A stretch of DNA of 40,521 nt, from positions 1 through 40,521 of IMG/VR virus record IMGVR_UViG_3300027852_000085. One strand, given 5' to 3'. Under the pieces are notes generated by a model. It had not been told where the DNA came from and made no database searches. It worked only from the letters and a program-made list of their open reading frames with translations. Within the stretch, counting starts at the first letter, position 1. Each line of letters begins with the position of its first letter. This document shows positions 31,403-40,185 of the stretch, piece by piece. The translations under genes and the position numbers were made by a program. The stretch comes from a virus.

Positions 31403-32314
31403 ATGAACAAAGTACTGAGAAACTTTCTATTTGTACTATTCTTGACAGTTGTACCAGTTAATGCAAAAAAATGCTTGCTGTGTGACAATGGAAATGGATT
31501 AACAGAGAAGCATTTCGAACTGTATTCAGGTATAACAAATGAAACAAATAAAATACTTGAAACACCACACTTTTATGTTTCAATAGATAACTACCTGATA
31601 GGCGCATCACATCTGCTTATTGTGCCAAAAAAACACGCACTATCATTCTCATCACTCAACATATCAGTTGAACACGAACTAGATGCCATAATTAAAACAT
31701 TATGCACCTACTCTAATACAAACAAATACACTCTCTGGGAGCATGGAAGTAATGGATTAGATGCTCAGCGCAATGCAGCTTCAATAACTCACGCACACCT
31801 ACATTTCGTCCCAAATCTAGCAATAACACACGACGAAATCTTAAAGTTATATACTGATCAAGACGTTTCAGAAGAATTCTGTACCAAAAGAAATGACGAA
31901 AGCTTCTTAAGACATCTCAAATCACTTAAAACGAATAAGCCATATAGAGTATATTACTCCAGCAGCAGCAACTCATCATTGTGCATACCAGATGATACTG
32001 ACTTCATACAAAGTGGGACACAAAAATACACGAATGTCTCATGTATAATACGAAAAGTATTTGGAAAAATACTCCAACAAACAAATAAACCATTTTGGAA
32101 CAGAAAAGATCCTGACGCGATAATCAAAGGCACAAAACAAAGAAATAAAATGACTCTGGAAACACTTGAGATATTCAAATACAGAGCTGATATCGATAAA
32201 ACATTTAAACTTTATAATAACATTCTCCTTTTAAAACGAGTCGCCCCGAGAAGCGCAAGACCCAGGGCGACACCTCAAAAGGAGAGGAGAAGAAGATTTA
32301 TTATCTACTTATAA
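31403..32314 (+). CDS. Secreted HIT-family protein
   Basis: 303 residues. Signal peptide (residues 1-21, ending VVPVNA), then a Zn-type CLLC at 24-27. HIT core: IDNYLIGASHLLIVPKKH (about 61-78), WEHGS at 112-116, and the catalytic HIT triad His130-His132-His134 in THAHLHFVP. HIT proteins hydrolyse or transfer nucleoside phosphates. The C-terminal half (about 140-303) is unknown and ends in an Arg-rich tail. Export of a nucleotide-acting enzyme is unusual for a phage. The last codons overlap the convergent fibre gene and contain a long hairpin. Confidence 0.75.
   Translation: MNKVLRNFLFVLFLTVVPVNAKKCLLCDNGNGLTEKHFELYSGITNETNKILETPHFYVSIDNYLIGASHLLIVPKKHALSFSSLNISVEHELDAIIKTLCTYSNTNKYTLWEHGSNGLDAQRNAASITHAHLHFVPNLAITHDEILKLYTDQDVSEEFCTKRNDESFLRHLKSLKTNKPYRVYYSSSSNSSLCIPDDTDFIQSGTQKYTNVSCIIRKVFGKILQQTNKPFWNRKDPDAIIKGTKQRNKMTLETLEIFKYRADIDKTFKLYNNILLLKRVAPRSARPRATPQKERRRRFIIYL
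32224..32285. terminator. Bidirectional hairpin at convergent gene ends
   Basis: Outer arms TCTCCTTTT (32224-32232) and AAAAGGAGA (32277-32285), inner arms GTCGCCC (32240-32246) and GGGCGAC (32265-32271), with an 18-nt loop. On the minus strand the GC stem is followed by TCGTTTT. It lies inside the 3' end of the HIT gene and just past the end of the fibre operon and probably stops both transcripts. Confidence 0.5.
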
Positions 32315-34082
32315 CATTGGGTCCATATAAAAAATTAGTACCTGTAATAGACGTACTCTTTTTAAACAAATTTCCATTTTCTAAAGCTGGAAGCGAATCC
32401 CATAAAATTCCATTATAAGAAAAAAGCGTTTCAGTTGAGCCACCACCAACTATAAATATAGATTCTTCGGCATCCCAGGAACAGGAAGTAAATCCAGCTA
32501 CTACCAATGTAATATCCTGTATTCGCTGAGTCCATGTTATACCGTCTGGAGATGTCGCTATTCTACCTTCTGTACCAACAGCACAAAACAATCCCAACGT
32601 AGGAGAATAAGCCACACCACCAATATCTATTGGTGTTCCCGATATTAAAGTATCAAATCCACTAGACGATGGCGCAACAGCAGTCCATGCTCCTGTAGGA
32701 TCTGTCGCCTGATATCCTATATACCCACTATCACCAACAACAACCCATGTTGAATTACCATACGCACTATCATTTAAAGGCTGCGTAATACCTGTATTGT
32801 TAAATGTCCATGCAGTACTGGTTGGGTCGGTATCGTAATAAATACCATTATTCGCACCATCATAAGCAGTAATTACCCAATAAGTATTTCCAAAATTCAC
32901 GGAGCTATAAGTAATTCCTGCGCCACCTGCGATTTTGTATGTTGTATATGCTCCAGTTGGAGTTGCTGAATGCATCATCGCATAGTTGAGAGGACCACCA
33001 CCTATGACACCAGATATTGCAACTGTAGGACCTCCACTAGCACAATGTATATCTACTAAATCAGGAGTGCCTCCAAGCGCTGTTCCTCGTAATGTCCAAC
33101 TAGAGGCTAATCCAGTAGTCGATGACCAGACAGTCTTTGTTGCACCGCCGGTGCAAACAACAAAGGTGCTAGATGTCGAAGATATATTTGATACTGTTCC
33201 GGTAGTACCGGTAAAAACCGTCCTATTATATAAATATGGACTCGCTAGTCCAGCAAGAGACTCAATATTTAAAGTATTAGCGCCTTCGGTTACCTGTATA
33301 GTACCGCTGGTAGATGTCAAATTAGCCCATACAGCAGGCGCTCCAGTTGCTGCTATAGGAACCTGACCATCTGTACCCTCAGAATTAGATATATTTCCAG
33401 CTCCGTCTGATTCCAAAAACCCAGCCGTAATATTAGTAACCTGCAAATCAGCCGACGTCATCTGACCAGTTATAGTAACTGCATTATCTAAGTTAACCGT
33501 TACTGTCATACCAGCACCGGCTGTATTTATATTAGAACCACCAAGTATGTTGATCTGACTGCCAACGGAATTAGCCGTACCTGCGTCTGTTATGAAGTCT
33601 GTAGTACCACCACCACCAGTTCTTGTTATGTCTAGAGTATTAGGGCCGCCAGTTATAGTAATGGTTCCATCAGAAGATGTTACTGTTCCCCACGCTGGAT
33701 CTATGCCAGTACCAGCTATAATTAACTGACCGTCTATAGCCGCCGTCATGCCAATAGTAAGAACATCGGCAGCTCCAGAAGTAGCCAGAACGCCGCTACC
33801 TATAATGTCTATCTCGCCATCAGCTTCTACTGCAGTACCCGTATCAGCGTTTATAGTTAGTGCATCGTTGCTAAGCTTAGTCCAAGTAGCAGACCCTCCA
33901 CTAAGATCTGTAAGCATCCATACTTCATCAGTTTCCGTTTTCAACCAAAGAGTACCGATAACGTCAGTCTGCTCACTAGTTGGTTCTAAAGTTCTACTCT
34001 CTATTAACTGAGGAGGCGTAGTAGCCTCAACACCCATGTACGACAACGGATGTATCCCTGTAACTCTTCTAGATCTTGCCAT
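32301..34082 (-). CDS. Tail fibre with C-terminal beta-propeller
   Basis: 593 residues from ATG 34082 (GTG 34085 is less likely). The first half carries two copies of the shared fibre cassette (DGQLIIAGTGIDPAWGTVTS and DGQVPIAATGAPAVWANLTS, each followed by an I.I..G..TL.I strand) and the INTAGAGMTVTVNLDN motif. From about residue 285, six to seven blades of about 40-45 residues follow, with WVITAYDG, WVVVGDSG, FCAVGTEGRI and FIVGGGS turns. Such blades suggest a sugar- or protein-binding head. Last gene of the fibre operon. Confidence 0.7.
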   Translation of the reverse strand: MARSRRVTGIHPLSYMGVEATTPPQLIESRTLEPTSEQTDVIGTLWLKTETDEVWMLTDLSGGSATWTKLSNDALTINADTGTAVEADGEIDIIGSGVLATSGAADVLTIGMTAAIDGQLIIAGTGIDPAWGTVTSSDGTITITGGPNTLDITRTGGGGTTDFITDAGTANSVGSQINILGGSNINTAGAGMTVTVNLDNAVTITGQMTSADLQVTNITAGFLESDGAGNISNSEGTDGQVPIAATGAPAVWANLTSTSGTIQVTEGANTLNIESLAGLASPYLYNRTVFTGTTGTVSNISSTSSTFVVCTGGATKTVWSSTTGLASSWTLRGTALGGTPDLVDIHCASGGPTVAISGVIGGGPLNYAMMHSATPTGAYTTYKIAGGAGITYSSVNFGNTYWVITAYDGANNGIYYDTDPTSTAWTFNNTGITQPLNDSAYGNSTWVVVGDSGYIGYQATDPTGAWTAVAPSSSGFDTLISGTPIDIGGVAYSPTLGLFCAVGTEGRIATSPDGITWTQRIQDITLVVAGFTSCSWDAEESIFIVGGGSTETLFSYNGILWDSLPALENGNLFKKSTSITGTNFLYGPNVISR

Positions 34083-34102
34083 CACATCTCCTTTTAAGTT
34101 TG

Positions 34103-35947
34103 TTAGCTAAAGCTGGTCTTGCCCGTGCTACTGCTTCCTACAACAACTAAAAATCCATCACCATATTTTAGATCCCACATATCGGTGAAACCACCATCGT
34201 CAGAAATCCAATTAATTCCATCTTCTGAACTAATTATTTCTGATGCATTAGTAACCGCCACAAACACACCCTTTGTTGCATCCCACTGAACAGTAGTAAT
34301 AATACTACCCGCAGCAACACGACTAGTTCTTTGTGTCCATGTTCCGGTAGGATCAGAAGCTGTAGCTATTTTCCCAGAACTTCCAACTGCACACCAAAGC
34401 GATAATGATGAAGAATATGTTACATATCTAATAAATGTTGTTCCAAAAGAAGATGTCCTAGCCGTCCACGTAGATGTTGGATCTGTAGCAGTTGCAAGAA
34501 TTCCATTGTCACCAACAGCAACATAAAGAGATGAACCATCATAACAAGCCGAACGAATCTGATAAGAACTAAACACTGTCCCTGCACTGCTATTAACGGT
34601 CCACGTACCAGTTGGATCTGTAGTTGTTGTCATAACGCCACTGAATCCCATAGCTATCCACGTAGTACCATCACTATAAATGCCAGCTATGTTCGTTGAA
34701 CCAAAACCAGATGTCCTAGATGTCCATGTTCCTGTTGGGTCCGTTGCGCTAAGCATGTATGCAGAGTCTCCAACTGCAACCCAGTATGAACCATCCCCAT
34801 CAACGTCACGCATAACGTTCTTTCCACTCTCCTGGTTAGTCCATGTTTGAGCATCTGTAGATGTTGATATGTCTGAAGAACCAGCTCCGTCAGCACTAAC
34901 TGCTACCCACGTTGTACCGTCATATCCAACTCCCCTCAGTGTAGTTCCACAGTTCATAGTTCTAGAGGTCCAATCATAGTGAAACTGTTTACTGTCTGGT
35001 TCAGGAGCACTTGCTAACTTTGCAGATGCTGCCGAACACATCCAATAGCCATCAGCACCATACGAAATACCAAGTGCATTCGTACTAGAAAAAGGATCTG
35101 TATTTTGTGTCCACGCTGTATCTGCAGCCAAAGATGTAGCTATTATTCCAGTGAGCCCAGTTGTCCCAACTCTTCCCATGCCATTCTGATTTACTCTTCT
35201 AAAGTCATCACTAGCACCGAATCCAGTCCCTGTAGTTAATGCCCACCCAGTGGTAGCATCGGCAGTCGTTGCTATTTCACCGTCATATGCAGTGGCAACC
35301 CACAAATCTGAGTCAGAATCATAAGTTACGTCTCTAACGTTAATACTAGAAAATGGAGATGTTCTCTGTGTCCATGTACTTGTAGGATCTGAAGCAGTGG
35401 CTATCTTTCCAGAATCACCTACCGCACACCATATACTGTCTCCGTAATAAACACCATAGATATTGTCTGCAGTAAAGGATGATGTCCTAGATGTCCATGT
35501 TCCTGTAGGATCAGTTGCTGTCGCCATCTCGGCTCCAGAACCAACTGCAGTCCAAGTTGTGCCATCATGATATACAGAGGCTATAAAGTCTCCCCCTCCT
35601 GAAGAGAAAGGGGTGGTCTCTTGGGTCCATGTACCAGTAGGATCAGTAGCCGTTCCTATCTTTCCAGAAAAACCTACAGCTACCCATAAGCCATCTGATC
35701 CATAGTGAACGTCAAGTATAAGAGTAGTGCCAAAGCCAGGAGTAGAAGCTGCAGTCCATGTTCCAGTTGGATTAATAGCCCAGTAGATCTTTCCATTACC
35801 ACCAACTGTCACCCAGTATTTAGAACCATCGTACGCTACATTACTTATTTCATCAGCCGTAAACCCAGACGTACGTGACGTCCATGTTAATCCAACGACC
35901 AACGACCTTCTTCTTGAAGAAAGAATTCCTGGCTGAGATACTATCAT
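34103..35947 (-). CDS. Tail protein made of 14 beta-propeller repeats
   Basis: 614 residues from ATG 35947 (MIVSQPGILSS), which overlaps the upstream stop (ATGA) and has GGAGGGG seven bases ahead; starts further upstream are artefacts. Nearly the whole chain is 14 repeats of about 40-45 residues with the pattern TW..RTS.F....I..V.Y....WVAVG.SGKIATA.DPTG. Fourteen repeats fit two seven-bladed propellers. The blades resemble BNR/Ycf48-like propellers and are homologous to the blades of the 32301 gene. Probable receptor-binding module worn by the large fibre. Confidence 0.7.
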   Translation of the reverse strand: MIVSQPGILSSRRRSLVVGLTWTSRTSGFTADEISNVAYDGSKYWVTVGGNGKIYWAINPTGTWTAASTPGFGTTLILDVHYGSDGLWVAVGFSGKIGTATDPTGTWTQETTPFSSGGGDFIASVYHDGTTWTAVGSGAEMATATDPTGTWTSRTSSFTADNIYGVYYGDSIWCAVGDSGKIATASDPTSTWTQRTSPFSSINVRDVTYDSDSDLWVATAYDGEIATTADATTGWALTTGTGFGASDDFRRVNQNGMGRVGTTGLTGIIATSLAADTAWTQNTDPFSSTNALGISYGADGYWMCSAASAKLASAPEPDSKQFHYDWTSRTMNCGTTLRGVGYDGTTWVAVSADGAGSSDISTSTDAQTWTNQESGKNVMRDVDGDGSYWVAVGDSAYMLSATDPTGTWTSRTSGFGSTNIAGIYSDGTTWIAMGFSGVMTTTTDPTGTWTVNSSAGTVFSSYQIRSACYDGSSLYVAVGDNGILATATDPTSTWTARTSSFGTTFIRYVTYSSSLSLWCAVGSSGKIATASDPTGTWTQRTSRVAAGSIITTVQWDATKGVFVAVTNASEIISSEDGINWISDDGGFTDMWDLKYGDGFLVVVGSSSTGKTSFS

Positions 35948-38900
35948 GCCAAATCCCCTCCGACCAACCAAACATTTGTATCGATTTTTGTACACGAGAC
36001 AATTGCATACTGCCCAGCCGTATCTAACAACGCTCCACGAGAACTCAAAGTCACTCCGCCCTCTGGGGCCAAAGTTACCGTACCAGCTCCATTTTGCGAT
36101 ATTAGAACATTTGTTCCTATATCCAATGTAACATCAGCATTAACTGGAATTGTAACTGTAATAGCTGCAGCATTTGTACACGTTACTATGCTTCCAGCGT
36201 CCCCGGGAACTAGTTCGTAAGTGGTCCCGGTCTGATTATTTACAGGGATCGTTCCTACTGCTGAAATATCTATTGCTCCAGCACCAACAGTAAACTCTAT
36301 TGAATTGTCAGCAGAAGCCATAGTAGCAAACACAGGATCGGCACCAGTACTTCCAACAAGAAGCTGGCCATTAGTTCCAACGGCCAGTGGTGTCACTGCT
36401 GCGGTACCTGATCCAACTAAAACTCCATGATCTGTCAGAGTTGAAGCACCAGTTCCCCCATCTGTTACAGCAACATCTGTGCCAGTTGCATAATAAATAA
36501 TGTTGCTGTTCATCGTTACAGTATCAATAAGATCACAAGTAGCAGGATCTCCAACTGTAAATCTTATAAAGTCAACATAATCAGCTAGACCAGTATCATA
36601 CGCAGATAAATCGTATGTATCACCAAGATTACTATCAGAGGTTATTTCTCCAGTATCTGACATGACCAGAGCATCGGTTACATTTGCAGTAGTGGTTTGC
36701 ATAGAACTAGTAACTATTCCTCCCGTTCCCTTAGGAGTAATATTAATATCGATGTTCGCATCAGTACCATCGGCTGCAAGAGTATTTCCGGTAAGCGTTA
36801 CGGCTGCTGCAGCTACATTAGTATCAAATGTCGTTGCATTTATTATTGAACTACCCGTAAGAGAACCGTCTGCCTCAGAACTAATACTTGTATATGTTCC
36901 TGTAGCGCTTGCACCATCTGCTGCCGTAATATCATCAAATTTTGATGTTAACGTAGCACCTGCAGCAATAATAAATGAGTATGACGTTCCACCAACATCA
37001 AGTATGTCTATCTTGTTAGAAGTAGAATCTAACGTAGCTGTACCTGTTAACTCTATTGCACAACCAGTATTTGCTGCACCAATTGTAATTTGAAATTCAT
37101 TATTCTTAATCGTACTTAATGTTGCTGCATCATAAAGTATTCCACACGTATCTGTTCCAGTTGTATCTGTTACAAATATAGTAGAATCAAAAATATCAAC
37201 AGTTCCTGTAGAAGCAGACTCAATGAAATTAGATCCTAAAGATGCTGCCGATGATTCAACTATTCCAGTAACCCTATTTAATATAAGAGCACTACCTGTT
37301 CCAATTGTAATAGCAGATTTAAAGATAGGAGCAGCGGCAACGTTATTTGTATATGCAATTGCTGTATCAGTTAAAGTAATAGCACCAGCACCAGTAATTC
37401 TTACAGCAGCAGGAGAAAGAGCTGCTGCAACTGATGCATTTGTCATTTCAATAATACAGTCTTCTACACTAATGCTTCCGGTTGATCCAGAAATCGTGTC
37501 TGATGCACCTGTTGCCCCAGTTACACTTACAGTCATGCGTTCTAAGACACATCCAGTAAGTGTACTAAAGTCTACGTTGTCACCATTAGTAATTGTAACT
37601 ACCTGACTTGACGTATTACCAACCCCTGTAACAGACTGATTATTTGCGGTATATGAAATGGTATCACCGGTATAGGTTCCAGGATAGACAAGAAACAAAG
37701 TGTTAGCAGTTACATTGTCATCTAAAGCAGCCTGAATAGTTGTATAATCTCCACCAGACGGCGAGATAGTATGAGTGTTTTGTGCCCCAGTTCCTCCAAC
37801 AACTTCTAAATTTAACGTTCCAGCTCCCTCAGTAATGGCTATAGAGCCACCTGAAGATGTTATATTTGCAAACACTGGATCAGCACCTGTACTACCAACT
37901 ACAACCTGCCCATTAGTACCAACTGCAAGTGCTGTAATGGCCGCAGTGGTACCAGAACCGACAAGAATGCCATGGTCAGTTTGAGTTCCTAGCTTTGCCT
38001 TCAAAGATGTAGGAACTATTGCTCTTACCGCATCGGTTCCATCTATAGCTTCAGCGTCAGTTGCTAGTTCGACTACGCCATCTTGACCTTCAGTAGCATC
38101 TGTTCCTTCTATCACTAAAGTTCCAGCACCTGGTGTAATTGTAAGCGATCCGTCCGTAGAAGTTATACTTCCTACCGCTGGGTCAGCGCCTGCAGAACCT
38201 ATTATCAATTCTCCGTTACCAGCAACAGCAAGAGAGATGATTGGCGTACCAGTTCCTTGTCCAATCAATACTGCGTGATCCGTTGTCGTCTTACCCCACT
38301 CATCTATAGTTTCTAATGCAACCTGAACAGTTGTATCTGTTGCAGATAAAATCCCGTCAAAATTAGTTACATCGGTAATTATTAGTGCGGCATCATTGGA
38401 GCCAGCTCCAGCAGAAGTACTTTCCCTTACTGTAGATTTCTCAATAATTACATCGACTATAGTACTTATAGATTGCTGATAGATTATAAAGCCAAGTTGG
38501 GCGAACTCTAACTTTGCTAATTCTGCTGTCGCAACTTGAGTTGAATTACCGGCGACCACCAGCTGAGCTGAAGCCAAGTTGTTATACTCTGCATCATCTA
38601 ATACAGCCCAGTACGTTGGAGTAGCAGCATTTAGATTGTCTTTTGAAACATAAAGTGTATAAATAACAAACTTATTTCCAGATGGAGCCGTTGGTGTGCC
38701 TGCGGAGTTCCAAAACCCATTAAATGTATCTGAAGATTGATAAGTAGCCCACTTACCCGCACCATTTGTATACATCTGCTTCCAGGTTTCAGCAACGCCA
38801 CCACTATCAGGAATATCTGTGTACAATCCATGATCAGATAGTTCATCAGCTCCAACAATCTCTATTTTCTGGGTTCCATTAAGAGTTATGTTCGCACCCT

Positions 38901-39804
38901 GATTGTGATTCTCGATAACAGTGCCAATGGTTTCATGTAAATAATAAGAAATAGATGCCTGAAAATCATACGGATGATTCTCTTTAACTGTGTATTGTAT
39001 ATTTGTTCCAGTCGAATCACGAAGACATTCAAAAAGAACAATATAATCTTCAAATGTCGCCTGAGTGAAAGCAGTAGTCTTTCCTATTGTTCCAGTGTCA
39101 TCAATGTATATTACATATGTATTTCCAGCTGTCAGGCCACTTACTGTCTGAGCTCCGGCCCAAGTAACAGGAACACTCTTTATGTAACCAGTACCACCCC
39201 TTAATACTTCAAAGTCACCAAGAACAGTATCATCGAAATAAGCTCCTGCTCCTGTCCATGTTGCAAAACCAGTAGGTGTAAGTAGCGATCCTGATGCATA
39301 TACTTCGCCAGATGCATCACCTACTAACACTCCATCAGTTAATGATTGGAATGTTACTTTATCAACTGCCTCCAGATCATTTCCAGCAAAAACGTTGCCA
39401 ACAGTTGCACTTAAATTTCCGTTTCCAGCTGTAATATCTCCTAGAGTAGATGTGATTCCAGTTCCAGCCGTTATTGTTGTTCCTGCATCAAGAAATCCAG
39501 CAAGAGTTACATCGTCATCAAGTATCACTGTTACTGTGTTTCCAGCACCAGTAGTATTGATATTGGTACCACCTAATATATTAGTATCACCGGCTACAGG
39601 TACCGCAGTTCCAGCATCAGTTGGAAAAGAATCAGAGAATGCGCCTGCATGCGAAACGGTTAGGGTACCTGGGGTGCCTGTTACAGTTATTCCAGCTCCA
39701 CCAAGGATATCAATATTGCCAGCTACGGGCGATATCGCTCCTCCTACATCTCCAGTTAAAGTTGCGATAACTCCAGTTGGATAAAATTGCCCAGCTTGGC
39801 TCAT
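35944..39804 (-). CDS. Giant tail fibre / tailspike-like protein
   Basis: 1286 residues. N-terminal part: fibre repeats (NINTTGAGNTVTVILDDDVT, GTTITAGTGITSTLGDI). Middle: three spaced cassettes with D H.VL.G.GT, NGQ...GSTGADPVFA and SI..T.GAG. Between about 670 and 950 is a pectate-lyase-like beta-helix (ISPSGGDYTTIQAALDD, VYPGTYTGDTIS, then stacked short strands), as in tailspikes. The C-terminus has TVTIPVNADVTLDIGTNVLI and WLVGGDLA, a usual trimerising fibre end. No polysaccharide-cleaving residues can be assigned by eye. Directly follows the chaperone gene. Confidence 0.75.
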   Translation of the reverse strand: MSQAGQFYPTGVIATLTGDVGGAISPVAGNIDILGGAGITVTGTPGTLTVSHAGAFSDSFPTDAGTAVPVAGDTNILGGTNINTTGAGNTVTVILDDDVTLAGFLDAGTTITAGTGITSTLGDITAGNGNLSATVGNVFAGNDLEAVDKVTFQSLTDGVLVGDASGEVYASGSLLTPTGFATWTGAGAYFDDTVLGDFEVLRGGTGYIKSVPVTWAGAQTVSGLTAGNTYVIYIDDTGTIGKTTAFTQATFEDYIVLFECLRDSTGTNIQYTVKENHPYDFQASISYYLHETIGTVIENHNQGANITLNGTQKIEIVGADELSDHGLYTDIPDSGGVAETWKQMYTNGAGKWATYQSSDTFNGFWNSAGTPTAPSGNKFVIYTLYVSKDNLNAATPTYWAVLDDAEYNNLASAQLVVAGNSTQVATAELAKLEFAQLGFIIYQQSISTIVDVIIEKSTVRESTSAGAGSNDAALIITDVTNFDGILSATDTTVQVALETIDEWGKTTTDHAVLIGQGTGTPIISLAVAGNGELIIGSAGADPAVGSITSTDGSLTITPGAGTLVIEGTDATEGQDGVVELATDAEAIDGTDAVRAIVPTSLKAKLGTQTDHGILVGSGTTAAITALAVGTNGQVVVGSTGADPVFANITSSGGSIAITEGAGTLNLEVVGGTGAQNTHTISPSGGDYTTIQAALDDNVTANTLFLVYPGTYTGDTISYTANNQSVTGVGNTSSQVVTITNGDNVDFSTLTGCVLERMTVSVTGATGASDTISGSTGSISVEDCIIEMTNASVAAALSPAAVRITGAGAITLTDTAIAYTNNVAAAPIFKSAITIGTGSALILNRVTGIVESSAASLGSNFIESASTGTVDIFDSTIFVTDTTGTDTCGILYDAATLSTIKNNEFQITIGAANTGCAIELTGTATLDSTSNKIDILDVGGTSYSFIIAAGATLTSKFDDITAADGASATGTYTSISSEADGSLTGSSIINATTFDTNVAAAAVTLTGNTLAADGTDANIDINITPKGTGGIVTSSMQTTTANVTDALVMSDTGEITSDSNLGDTYDLSAYDTGLADYVDFIRFTVGDPATCDLIDTVTMNSNIIYYATGTDVAVTDGGTGASTLTDHGVLVGSGTAAVTPLAVGTNGQLLVGSTGADPVFATMASADNSIEFTVGAGAIDISAVGTIPVNNQTGTTYELVPGDAGSIVTCTNAAAITVTIPVNADVTLDIGTNVLISQNGAGTVTLAPEGGVTLSSRGALLDTAGQYAIVSCTKIDTNVWLVGGDLA

Positions 39805-39816
39805 ATTTATCTCCTT

Positions 39817-40185
39817 TTAAGAACTTAATTCTAAAACTTCAGGGCAAGTCGGCATAACTATTTCTTCCGGAGTTTGCTTGTCTGTAACATCTCTTAATTT
39901 TTGACGATAAATAATAACTTGTTCCTTATCATCCTCACTAATTGGATAATCAGAAATCATATATTTATCTGTTCTGCAAAGTTCTAAATTTCTTATACCG
40001 CGTATGAATTTACTTTTGCTTTGTACTGTTACAATCCATTGTTCAGATAAAGAATCCCACACATATTCTTGAGCAGGTTTTTTTGGGATGAGGGTACATG
40101 TTTTCTCATTATAAATATTGTCTCCCTCATATCCCTCTACATATGTTCCATCATCAAGAAAATAATACAGATTTTTAATACTCAT
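39817..40185 (-). CDS. Tail fibre assembly chaperone-like protein
   Basis: 122 residues. A short N-terminal beta part (YYFLDDGTYVEGYEG) is followed by the helical chaperone pattern: IRGIRNLELCRTDKYMISDY, PISEDDKEQVIIYRQKLRDV, and a TPEEIVMPTCPE end. It matches the R..RN.LL..TD....PL...Q...YR..LRD pattern of phage tail-assembly chaperones. Such proteins fold or attach trimeric fibres. Coupled by ATGA to the fibre-tip gene and placed immediately upstream of the giant fibre, as expected for a dedicated chaperone. Confidence 0.75.
   Translation of the reverse strand: MSIKNLYYFLDDGTYVEGYEGDNIYNEKTCTLIPKKPAQEYVWDSLSEQWIVTVQSKSKFIRGIRNLELCRTDKYMISDYPISEDDKEQVIIYRQKLRDVTDKQTPEEIVMPTCPEVLELSS

Noticed and set aside
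35947-35995. Longer start for the propeller protein
   Set aside because: It would overlap the giant fibre by about 50 nt. The ATG at 35947 has a good RBS and the ATGA overlap typical of this operon.
37200-37610. Plus-strand ORFs opposite the giant fibre
   Set aside because: They are long only because the fibre uses Ala/Thr/Val-rich codons. No RBS and no conserved features.
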